Below are positions 33,968-41,793 of a stretch of 64,000 nt of DNA, in pieces (position 1 is the stretch's first letter; each line of letters starts with the position of its first letter). The notes beneath the pieces are model-generated. The model did no database searches. It was not told the DNA's origin and saw only the letters and a program-made list of their open reading frames with translations. A program made the position numbers and the translations under genes. Origin of the DNA: Lacimicrobium alkaliphilum (GTDB lineage: Bacteria; Pseudomonadota; Gammaproteobacteria; Enterobacterales; Alteromonadaceae); contig NZ_NISX01000010.1 of assembly GCF_002591895.1 (NCBI RefSeq), positions 104,945 through 168,944 on the forward strand. The letters run 5' to 3'.

Positions 33968-34966
33968 TCAGAGAATTTGTGCTAATTGCGAATGGAGCCG
34001 CTGGACTGCTTTAATCGCAGCAGGGATTGAACCACCTATACACCAGTCGCCTGCAGCTGCCAATCTCTTTGCGGGATCCAGCAAAATACCGGGACGTTGA
34101 CCCTGATGGGATAAGCGCGCGTAACGCCAAACATGCTGATAACGGTGGCGCATCATTAAGCTCGTTTGCCCGAAAATTGCGGCGACCTGCGCACAGGCAC
34201 CTTCAGCCCAGTCACTTTCATCAGTACAGAGATTTTCAGTGGACGGAATGTGATTTGAATGGGCAACCCAAATCGGCCATGTTGCCTTTTCCCGACCTGG
34301 CTTTGCGCTGTCACAAACCAAAAGTTGTAACGACGAGTTATGTAAGTAAATCAAATCTGAAGGTGGGGTTATCATGTTATCAAACTGCATGGCGAGAGTG
34401 CGACAGGACAACCACTGCGCTTCAGACTGAGGTGGCAAACCCTCAAAATGCTCCGCTAATAACGGATGCACCTGAGGCCAGGGCAGCGTAGTTATTACCC
34501 AGTCAAAAACGCCATATTCACCTTGTTGGTCAGACAACTTCCATCCTGAACCGTTCTGTTGGATGCGAGTTATCCTGGCCGATGTAATCAGTTCACAGTA
34601 CTGCTGCCAGTATTGGCAGGCAGCGTTCATACCGGGCGTAAAAACATAAAACCTTTCATCGGTATGCTGCGCCTGAACATCCGTAGTCATCTGGCTATTG
34701 AACGTATAATCAACGGGGGATACAGACCAGCGCCGGGCTACTTCTGCGCCTTCCAGTTGGCTAAGCAGGTTGATTGTCTTTTCATCATGTGTCCGGATAA
34801 AGGGGGCGCCAATATCAAACCTGCCCCACTCAGTGCGTTTGCTGGTGCAACGGCCTCCTCTGCCCCGGGATTTTTCCAGTATGGACACGGCATGCCCATC
34901 TAAAGACAATTTATACGCCAGCAGACTACCGGAAACACCGGCACCAATAATTGCTATTTTTGCCAT
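33968..34966 (-). CDS. FAD-dependent amine oxidase/renalase-like protein
   Basis: 332 residues. The N-terminal dinucleotide-binding motif is IIGAGVSGSLLAYKL, then EKSRGRGGRCTSKR and DIGAPF, as in renalase-like flavoproteins. The C-terminal FAD segment is AAAGDWCIGGSIPAAIKA. The substrate is unknown; bacterial relatives oxidise dihydronicotinamide isomers or small amines. It is probably monocistronic, upstream of the EAL/TerB pair on the same strand. Confidence 0.86.
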   Translation of the reverse strand: MAKIAIIGAGVSGSLLAYKLSLDGHAVSILEKSRGRGGRCTSKRTEWGRFDIGAPFIRTHDEKTINLLSQLEGAEVARRWSVSPVDYTFNSQMTTDVQAQHTDERFYVFTPGMNAACQYWQQYCELITSARITRIQQNGSGWKLSDQQGEYGVFDWVITTLPWPQVHPLLAEHFEGLPPQSEAQWLSCRTLAMQFDNMITPPSDLIYLHNSSLQLLVCDSAKPGREKATWPIWVAHSNHIPSTENLCTDESDWAEGACAQVAAIFGQTSLMMRHRYQHVWRYARLSHQGQRPGILLDPAKRLAAAGDWCIGGSIPAAIKAVQRLHSQLAQIL

Positions 34967-35016
34967 ATCAATGATATTAACTTAAACAGACACTTACGCT
35001 GGCCTTCAGCGCAGGA

Positions 35017-35814
35017 TCAATCGGATAACTGGTTATTCAGTAAATATGCCAGACGCGCCGCTGCCAGTGCCAGCCGTTCCAGCGCTTGTTTTTGGTCCTG
35101 CTGAAAAGCTGCCGGCGATATGCTGTGCGGCTTACGGGAATAAATACGCCGGGTTATAGCATAGGACTCATTCAGCCACTGGGATACTGACGCCACCTGT
35201 TGGCGCTTTATCTGCGCCAGCCCCTGGCGGGAAACAAGATATCCCGCCAACTGGCGGGCACTGCCAGCGTTTCTGAGGACATACACATCCCAGTAATAAT
35301 GCAGGCTGAATCTTTCCTTGCCCACCTTTACAGGATAGTCATTGCCGCCACGATCGTGGCCATAACTAACATGCAGCGGCTGATGCAAATCGGCAACCAG
35401 GTGGACGATAAAAGCCAGCGCCTCGGCGCGCTTTTGCTGGTCTGCATGTTTCAGTTGTTTCTGCATCTGCTCCAGCGCGATGACAGCACAGCTTTTCGGA
35501 CAATCTCTGGAACGATTAAAGGAGGTTGCGGACTGCGCCAGATTAACATAGTGCCAGGGGCCGGTGTGACTGTATTGAGGCAGTTTCGCATCCCGTACCA
35601 GGTCCGGCCACACTGCGGCATCTGCCAGCGAACCAAAGTCTTTGGCAGCCAACAATGTATCTGCTGCCTGCTTAGCCTGTGGCCTGAGTTTCGCATAGGC
35701 GGCCTGAGCCACCGCACGGTGACCTTTCTCTCCCCACGCATCAGCGTTATTGCCCCAGAGCATAATGATGAGGCCGATAAAAACAACAGAAACCTCCAAC
35801 ACCTGATGACGCAT
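35017..35814 (-). CDS. Secreted S1/P1-type nuclease
   Basis: 265 residues. The signal peptide ends …NNADA, so the mature protein begins with tryptophan (W27), the first zinc ligand of this family. Further ligands follow in order: H32 (WGEKGH), the aspartate in WPDLV, the histidine in SHTGPWH, HLVADLHQPLH and HYYWD. It is thus a three-zinc single-strand-specific nuclease/3'-nucleotidase releasing phosphate and nucleosides in the periplasm. The start at ATG 35814 is chosen because the longer reading runs inside the upstream gene and lacks an export signal. The ATG overlaps the fbpC stop (TAATG), so it ends the iron-transport operon. Confidence 0.9.
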   Translation of the reverse strand: MRHQVLEVSVVFIGLIIMLWGNNADAWGEKGHRAVAQAAYAKLRPQAKQAADTLLAAKDFGSLADAAVWPDLVRDAKLPQYSHTGPWHYVNLAQSATSFNRSRDCPKSCAVIALEQMQKQLKHADQQKRAEALAFIVHLVADLHQPLHVSYGHDRGGNDYPVKVGKERFSLHYYWDVYVLRNAGSARQLAGYLVSRQGLAQIKRQQVASVSQWLNESYAITRRIYSRKPHSISPAAFQQDQKQALERLALAAARLAYLLNNQLSD

Positions 35815-36869
35815 TATGCCAACATCCCTTCTGACTCTGCTGGAAACAACACCGCCTGATTCAGATTCAACTCGATTCCCACCCATTGCCCCTGGGGAAA
35901 ATCCTCTTCTATCGCCGCAGCACAAAAAAGTTGCTCACCATTTTCCAGCTCAAGCTGATAGAGGAAATCAGCGCCCCTGAAGACCTTGTCGCATATCTTT
36001 GCTTTCACATCACTTTGCTCAGTAAAACAAAGCTGATGCGGACGAATCATTAATTCTACTGATGTATTGCAGGGTGCCTGCAGAGAATAGCCACAATCCA
36101 GCACTCCCAGCGCCGACTCCACGGTTCGGTCACCGGTTACTGTGGCCGATAAAAACGTACATTTTCCGATAAAGTCAGCCACCAGTTTGTTGTCCGGAAG
36201 ATGGTAGAGCTGAGCCGGTGTGCCCCACTGCAACATGCGTCCATCAGACATGACACCAATTTTATCGGCCATCGCAAAGGCCTCAGTGCGGTCATGAGTG
36301 ACCATCAGCGCGGTAATGTTTTCATGCTTCAGAATATTTCTGACCTGACTGGCGAGACTTTCTCTGAGCTCTGAATCGAGACTGGAAAAAGGCTCATCCA
36401 ACAGCAGGACATCGGGTTTTGGGGCCATAGCACGGGCCAGAGCAACCCGCTGCTGCTGCCCGCCAGATAGGGCATGGCTATATCGGTGCGCATAATCACT
36501 CAACTCCACGAGCCCGAGCAACTCAGCCACTCTTTGTTTACGCTGTGCAGATGGCCACGTGCCAAGTCCAAAGGCGACATTTTGTTCCACTGTCAGGTGC
36601 GGAAACAATGCAAAATCTTGAAACACCATACCGACTTTTCGTTTTTCCGGTGCAAGGCTCTGATTTACCTTGCTGACAATGCGCTGATGTAAAAGAATCT
36701 CCCCTGCCCTGACCGGCTCAAATCCGGCGATAGCTCTGAGCACCGAAGTCTTGCCACAGCCAGAGGCGCCCAACAGACAACCAATCTCTCCGCTGTCGAG
36801 CTCAAGATCAAATGCGTTTACAACCTGTTGTTGCTGGTAGGCAATTACGATCTTTTGCAGCTTTAACAT
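35814..36869 (-). CDS. fbpC: Ferric iron ABC transporter ATP-binding protein
   Basis: 351 residues. Walker A GASGCGKTS, signature LSGGQQQR, Walker B VLLLDEP and switch histidine in VTHDR. A C-terminal TOBE-like regulatory domain (about 240-345) is typical of FbpC/SfuC. It powers uptake of Fe(III) delivered by the periplasmic protein. ATG 36869 is used rather than the TTG one codon earlier: it overlaps the permease stop by one base (TGATG) and has GGGAGAG upstream. Confidence 0.93.
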   Translation of the reverse strand: MLKLQKIVIAYQQQQVVNAFDLELDSGEIGCLLGASGCGKTSVLRAIAGFEPVRAGEILLHQRIVSKVNQSLAPEKRKVGMVFQDFALFPHLTVEQNVAFGLGTWPSAQRKQRVAELLGLVELSDYAHRYSHALSGGQQQRVALARAMAPKPDVLLLDEPFSSLDSELRESLASQVRNILKHENITALMVTHDRTEAFAMADKIGVMSDGRMLQWGTPAQLYHLPDNKLVADFIGKCTFLSATVTGDRTVESALGVLDCGYSLQAPCNTSVELMIRPHQLCFTEQSDVKAKICDKVFRGADFLYQLELENGEQLFCAAAIEEDFPQGQWVGIELNLNQAVLFPAESEGMLA

Positions 36870-38518
36870 CAACGACTCTCCCGATTCATGGCACGGGCCA
36901 GAATAATAACAGGCAGAATACCCACCACAAGAATGGAAAGAGCAGGCAGTGCGGCGTCGCTGAGCCTTTCGTCAGACGCCAGTTCATAAGTGCGTACCGC
37001 CAGCGTATTAAAATTAAAGGGTCGCAGGATCAAGGTTGCGGGCAACTCTTTGAGTACATCCACAAAAACCAGCAAAACAGCGCTGAGCAGACTGGCTTTC
37101 ATGATTGGCAGATGGATACGTTGAAGTGATTTCAGCGGCCCGAAACCGAGGCTCTGAGCAGCCTGGTCCATACTCGGTTTAATACGCTCCAGTCCAGCTT
37201 CAACCTGATTCAGAGAAACCGCCAGAAAACGCACCGCATAAGCCAGCAACAACGCAAACAGGGTGCCGGAAAACATCAGCCCGGTACTGATACCAAACCA
37301 GGCCTGCATCAGCGCATCCAGACTCTTGTCAAACCAGGCCAGCGGCAACATCACACCTACAGCAATCACCGTACCCGGCACGGCATAGCCCATTGATGCC
37401 AGCGTAACCGGCATCCTGATCAGCGGGTCGTCGCGTAATCTGCGCCCATAGGCAAACAGCAGTGCCAGCACCAGCACTAAAAATGCCGCCACTAACGCCA
37501 GCGAGAAGCTGTTCCACATCAGGCTAAGGAACTGCCCGTTAAACTGCGCCAGACCCGTCCCCCATACCCAGTTAATCAACATCAAAAGCGGAATCAGAAA
37601 CCCCGCGGCCAGTACCAGCAGGCAGCAACACAGCAATACCACTGACACCAGCGCAGAAGGACGCTGGGGATTCTGTGAGTGATGTTTATGCCCCTGATAG
37701 TAATATTTAATTTTACTGCGTGAGCCACGCTCAAGCAGCAGTAACAACAGCACGAAAGTGGTCAGCAGGGCCGAGAGCTGGGCAGCTGCCTGAGCATTTC
37801 CTAAACCAAACCAGGTGCGGAATATCCCGGTTGTAAACGTGTTGACACCAAAATATTCCACTGTGCCAAAATCAGCAAAAGCCTCCATCATAGCTAGCGC
37901 CACACCGGTAAGGATCGCTGGACGAGCCATCGGCACGGCCACTTTAATAAAATACCCGGTTGGGCTCAGCCCGGCTGCACGGCTTACTTCCAAAAGACTT
38001 TGGGCCTGATCCCGAAAAGCGTTTCGGGCCAGCATGAATACGTAGGGATAAAGCACAAGGGTCAGCATCAGGATCGCGCCGCCCAGGGACCTTACTTCCG
38101 GAAAGTAGTAATCACCGTAGGCCCACCCCGTTTGTTCACGCACAGCGGTTTGAACCGGACCGGCAAAATCCAGCAATCCGGTGTAGCAATAGGCGATAAT
38201 ATAGGCTGGCATGGCCATTGGCAGCAGTAACAACCATTCGAAAGCGCTGCGCCCCGGAAACTCATAGTGGTGGCAGATCCATGCCAGCGATGTACCCAGT
38301 ATCAGGGTGCCCAATCCAACTCCAAAGGCCAGCAGCAGGCTGTTACTGATATAGTCCCACAATACTGTCTGTGCAAGATGTTGCCAGACCTGCCATTGCG
38401 GTTGCAGCACACTGAGCATCACCACAACAACAGGCAAGGCCAGCATCAGAGCTGGCCCCAGGGATGCCAGACGCCATATTCTGGCCGGGCCGGCAGTTAC
38501 ATGTGATGCTGACAACAA
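36869..38518 (-). CDS. fbpB: Ferric iron ABC transporter permease
   Basis: 549 residues, an internally duplicated permease: two copies of the binding-protein-dependent transport inner-membrane domain, each about six helices. The EAA-like cytoplasmic loops are EVSRAAGLSPTGYFIKVAVP and DQAAQSLGFGPLKSLQRIHLP. This FbpB/SfuB layout serves Fe(III) uptake. The likely start is TTG 38518 with AGGA upstream. It is 32 bases after fbpA and coupled to fbpC. Confidence 0.93.
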   Translation of the reverse strand: MLSASHVTAGPARIWRLASLGPALMLALPVVVVMLSVLQPQWQVWQHLAQTVLWDYISNSLLLAFGVGLGTLILGTSLAWICHHYEFPGRSAFEWLLLLPMAMPAYIIAYCYTGLLDFAGPVQTAVREQTGWAYGDYYFPEVRSLGGAILMLTLVLYPYVFMLARNAFRDQAQSLLEVSRAAGLSPTGYFIKVAVPMARPAILTGVALAMMEAFADFGTVEYFGVNTFTTGIFRTWFGLGNAQAAAQLSALLTTFVLLLLLLERGSRSKIKYYYQGHKHHSQNPQRPSALVSVVLLCCCLLVLAAGFLIPLLMLINWVWGTGLAQFNGQFLSLMWNSFSLALVAAFLVLVLALLFAYGRRLRDDPLIRMPVTLASMGYAVPGTVIAVGVMLPLAWFDKSLDALMQAWFGISTGLMFSGTLFALLLAYAVRFLAVSLNQVEAGLERIKPSMDQAAQSLGFGPLKSLQRIHLPIMKASLLSAVLLVFVDVLKELPATLILRPFNFNTLAVRTYELASDERLSDAALPALSILVVGILPVIILARAMNRESR

Positions 38519-38550
38519 AAGTAATCCTGTTTAAAAGGTTTCGGGCGCTG

Positions 38551-39564
38551 CTATTTCCAGCCGGCGTTATCCATCAACACCAACGCCGCACTGTTTAACT
38601 CACCAACACGCTGCAGTGGAATACTTTCCGCCTTAAAGTCACCGAACCGTTTCAGTACGGCACTCTTTTCAACCCCTTCTCTAACCGGATACTCACCATT
38701 ATGTTTTGCATACCAGGCCTGAGCCTTTTCGGTAAGCATAAATTCCAGCAAGGTTTTAGCCGCTTCTTTGTTTGCAGCAAATCGGGCGATACCCGCACCA
38801 GAAATATTTACATGCACGCCGCGGTCCCCCTGATTGGGCCAGAAAACACTCACTTTTTGTGCAGCTTGCACCTGGGTATCGTCACTGTCGGTCAGCATCC
38901 CGGCCAGATAATAGGTGTTGGCAATCGCAATATCACACTGTCCTGCGGCCACGGCTTTGATTTGATCTCTGTCGCCTCCTTTCGGAGGGCGGGCAAAATT
39001 TGATACCAGGCCTTTCGCCCATTCAAGCGTTTGCTGTTCACCTAGCTGTTCAATCAACGCCGCAACCATAGACTGATTGTAAATATTGCCGGAAGAGCGC
39101 ACACAGATACGCCCTTTCCATTTATCTTCACTCAACCCTTCAATGCTACTGAGCTCATCGGCGCTGACTCTTTCTTTAGCGTACATAATAGTACGGGCTC
39201 GTTTGGTCAGCGCAAACCATTGGTTATCGGAGTCTCTTAGTCTGGCTGGCACCCAATTTGTCAACATATCGGACTCAACAGGCTGCAGAAGTCCTTTCGA
39301 TTTGGCACGTTGCAAGCGCCCCACATCGGTGGTGATCAATACATCTGCAGGACTGAACTTTCCTTCCGAAGCGATGCGGGAAATCAACGCATCGGCATTA
39401 CCGGTGATCAGATTAACCCTGATGCCAGTCTTCGTACTGAATGAATCCAGAACCGGTTTAATCAACGCTTCTTTTCGTGCCGAGTAAACATTGACCTCTG
39501 CACTTTTTGCAGGAATAGCGAGAAAAATAAATGAGAAAACGATGACACTGACGACTTTGTACAT
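38551..39564 (-). CDS. fbpA: Periplasmic Fe(III)-binding protein
   Basis: 337 residues. Signal peptide ending AKSA, then EVNVYSARKE typical of FbpA/IdiA/FutA. The iron-binding tyrosine pair is in NTYYLAG. It captures ferric iron in the periplasm and hands it to FbpB/FbpC. ATG 39564 has AAGGA upstream and starts the signal peptide, so the reading from 39582 is rejected. A Fur box 74 bases upstream indicates repression by iron. Confidence 0.94.
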   Translation of the reverse strand: MYKVVSVIVFSFIFLAIPAKSAEVNVYSARKEALIKPVLDSFSTKTGIRVNLITGNADALISRIASEGKFSPADVLITTDVGRLQRAKSKGLLQPVESDMLTNWVPARLRDSDNQWFALTKRARTIMYAKERVSADELSSIEGLSEDKWKGRICVRSSGNIYNQSMVAALIEQLGEQQTLEWAKGLVSNFARPPKGGDRDQIKAVAAGQCDIAIANTYYLAGMLTDSDDTQVQAAQKVSVFWPNQGDRGVHVNISGAGIARFAANKEAAKTLLEFMLTEKAQAWYAKHNGEYPVREGVEKSAVLKRFGDFKAESIPLQRVGELNSAALVLMDNAGWK

Positions 39565-39637
39565 AATATTCCTTACCGACAATACACTCTGGTGAAACCC
39601 GACCTGAAGCGTTTCAGGACGACAATGCTAACCCACC

Positions 39638-39652
39638 TGAGAACGATTCTCT
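39638..39652. promoter_or_regulatory. Fur box upstream of fbpA
   Basis: TGAGAACGATTCTCT is a near-palindrome close to the 7-1-7 Fur consensus (TGATAATnATTATCA). Its position 74 bases before fbpA and the iron role of that operon make Fur control likely. Confidence 0.7.
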
Positions 39653-39709
39653 ATAACAACTGAGGGGTAGGTTACCCAAAAAAACAGTTTCTCTATGGGA
39701 GGACCTGCC

Positions 39710-40165
39710 TTAATCCTTGCTCTGGTACATATAATACTGACATTCCTGCATCCCGAGGTTCTTGTAGGTCTGCTGCGCCACTTCATTATCTTTTTCTACG
39801 TACAGGCGGAATCCACATACATTGCCCTGTTCTTTTGCCAAAAGCTGAACACGGTTATACAGACCGGCATAAATACCCTGACGGCGCGCCGATGGGCTCA
39901 CATACACACTCTGAATCCACCAGAATAGCGCATTGCGCCAATCGCTCCATTCGAACGTAACCGCAAGACTGCCCCGTATTTCCCCTTCCTGTTCGGCCAC
40001 CAGATAAAATCCATACTCAGGATGGGTTAGCAACCCGTTCACGCCCTGACGAAGGGTGGTCGGATCCAACCTTTTGCCCTCAGTCTCCTGAGCCATAGCC
40101 TGGTTAAATGAAACCAGTGCATCCAAATCCTCTGCTTTTGCCTGACGCAATGTCACTTCTTTCAT
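39710..40165 (-). CDS. GNAT family N-acetyltransferase
   Basis: 151 residues, GNAT fold. It has LRQAKAEDLDALVSFNQ at the start and the acetyl-CoA loop VYVSPSARRQGIYAGLYNRV (R/Q-x-x-G-x-G/A variant). LYVEKDNEVAQQTYKNLGM lies near the end. The acceptor is unknown. The start is ATG 40165 with AGGA seven bases upstream; the longer reading to 40207 has no support. It is transcribed toward fbpA but separated from it by the Fur-boxed promoter region. Confidence 0.9.
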   Translation of the reverse strand: MKEVTLRQAKAEDLDALVSFNQAMAQETEGKRLDPTTLRQGVNGLLTHPEYGFYLVAEQEGEIRGSLAVTFEWSDWRNALFWWIQSVYVSPSARRQGIYAGLYNRVQLLAKEQGNVCGFRLYVEKDNEVAQQTYKNLGMQECQYYMYQSKD

Positions 40166-40316
40166 ATTACTTTCCTTCCAGCCCGGGAGCTCTGCCCCCA
40201 AGGACACATCAAAGGCTGGATTCTATCCCATTGAAAGGCTATAAAAAACTGTCACCGTCGTTTAATATAGAGGTAGAAAAAGAGGCTGAAAAACGACACG
40301 AGCAGAGGCTATTGCA

Positions 40317-40637
40317 ATGAAAGACGCCAATCTGGTGTACTCCACTGACAAAGGCAGAATCAATACACCGCAGCACAAGCCGCCTGTCCCCCAAGGCGAT
40401 GGTATCGTTCGCCTGCGCAGAGAAACCAAGGGACGCAAAGGTAAAGGGGTCACCACCATCAGCGGAATGCTGATGGATGAGCAGCAGATAAAAAAATTGT
40501 GCAGTGAACTGAAGAAGCTTTGTGGAACAGGCGGCACTGTCAAGGACCAGTTAATCGAGATACAGGGTGACAATCGGGATAAAATAAAGGCCGCTCTGGA
40601 AAAAAAGGGGCTCCAGGTCAAACTCGCCGGTGGTTAA
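40317..40637 (+). CDS. yciH: YciH/SUI1-family translation factor-like protein
   Basis: 106 residues. Bacterial homologue of eukaryotic initiation factor eIF1 (SUI1). The SUI1 domain spans about 30-105, with RLRRETKGRKGKGVTTI, LKKLCGTGGTVKD and IEIQGDNRDKI. YciH affects start-codon stringency in vitro in E. coli; the in vivo role is modest. The ATG has AGAGG eight bases upstream. A MITE-like element starts three bases after the stop. Confidence 0.93.
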   Translation: MKDANLVYSTDKGRINTPQHKPPVPQGDGIVRLRRETKGRKGKGVTTISGMLMDEQQIKKLCSELKKLCGTGGTVKDQLIEIQGDNRDKIKAALEKKGLQVKLAGG

Positions 40638-40639
40638 AG

Positions 40640-40890
40640 GGCGTGTTGTTCTTTGGTGTATGATTTCGCAAGCGCATTTAGACAAGGCAGAGGGAATGTG
40701 GTGTAGTTCTCTGTATGAATGAACGATAACGCAGCATCCATGGGCTACAGACGCAGCCCTGAGGGTTCAACCCAAAGCCTTCTGCTGTTTGTTGCCGGAT
40801 TTTGACTGAGTCCGCCAGGCCTGCAGAGCGGCGTCGCGATCAGAAGATTTTAGTGTTGAACACAATTTATACACCAAAGAACAGCACGCC
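40640..40890. mobile_element. Second MITE-like element
   Basis: A 251-base non-coding stretch bounded by inverted ends: left GGCGTGTTGTTCTTTGGTGT, right (other strand) GGCGTGCTGTTCTTTGGTGT, the match continuing a few more bases. No transposase and no credible gene lie inside. Its ends differ from those of the element at 14165, so it is another family. It separates yciH from the tandem-receiver gene. Confidence 0.72.
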
Positions 40891-40920
40891 TTCATACCAA
40901 TTACAATTTCAGGAGTTCCA

Positions 40921-41718
40921 ATGGAACATATTTCCCGTTCAGAGCTGAACATCTTGCTGGTAGAGCCATCAGATACCCAGCGTAAAATTATCAGTGCCAT
41001 GCTGGCTAAAGAAGATATTGGCCAGGTAGAGACGGCGGGAACCGTCTCTGCAGCATTAAAAGCCATCAATGCTCACGGAGCTGATCTGGTAGTCAGTGCC
41101 ATGTATTTTGAAGACGGTACGGGGTTGGAGCTACTGACCCAGCTTAAAAACAATACCAGTACCCAGGCTATTCCTTTTATGCTGGTTTCCAGTGAGTTTC
41201 GCCCCGCCAAACTTGAAGAGTTTAAACAAGCCGGCGTGGTGGCCATTTTACCCAAACCCTTCGAGCCCATCCATTTGTCACGGGCACTAAATGCCAGCCT
41301 GGATATTATTAATACCGAAGAGCTTGAACTGGATTTGTTCGACGTTCACGAGGTGCGGGTGCTGCTGGTAGATGACAGTCGCATGGCAAGAAACCATATC
41401 CGACGGGTACTCGAAGGTATGGGCCTGAAAAAAATAACCGAAGCAGAAAATGGCGCAATGGCCCTGACCCTACTTAAGGATCAAGCCTTTGATCTGCTGG
41501 TTACGGATTACAATATGCCTGAAATGGACGGCCGGGAGTTATCTGAGTTTGTGCGTTTTAACCCGGATACGGCCCATATACCTATTATTATGGTGACCTC
41601 GGAAGCGAACAATGCACACATGAGCAATATCCAGCAAACGGGCGTAAATGCTTTGTGTGATAAACCCTTTGAATCAGCCGAAGTGCGCAAAATGCTGATG
41701 TCATTATTGGGGCAATAG
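40921..41718 (+). CDS. Tandem receiver-domain protein, first receiver degenerate
   Basis: 265 residues made of two CheY-like receiver domains and no output domain. The second (about 145-265) is complete: DDSRMAR, D in LLVTDYNMPEMDG, TSE and KPF. The first (about 10-125) keeps the fold and the KPFEP end, but the phospho-acceptor position reads A (LVVSAMYFEDG) and the acidic pair is EP, so it cannot be phosphorylated normally. The pattern suggests a phosphorylation-independent docking domain joined to an active one. No kinase gene is adjacent. It starts 31 bases after the second MITE-like element. Confidence 0.9.
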   Translation: MEHISRSELNILLVEPSDTQRKIISAMLAKEDIGQVETAGTVSAALKAINAHGADLVVSAMYFEDGTGLELLTQLKNNTSTQAIPFMLVSSEFRPAKLEEFKQAGVVAILPKPFEPIHLSRALNASLDIINTEELELDLFDVHEVRVLLVDDSRMARNHIRRVLEGMGLKKITEAENGAMALTLLKDQAFDLLVTDYNMPEMDGRELSEFVRFNPDTAHIPIIMVTSEANNAHMSNIQQTGVNALCDKPFESAEVRKMLMSLLGQ

Positions 41719-41793
41719 TAAGGGCCTGTAACGGCTACACCCGTCACGGCTTTGCGATAATTTGATTAGCAAGCCCCCTACAGGAAATAACCT

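Noticed and set aside
40767..41069. 100-codon minus-strand frame spanning the second MITE and the tandem-receiver gene
   Set aside because: Antisense to a certain gene and to a repeat; no family features.
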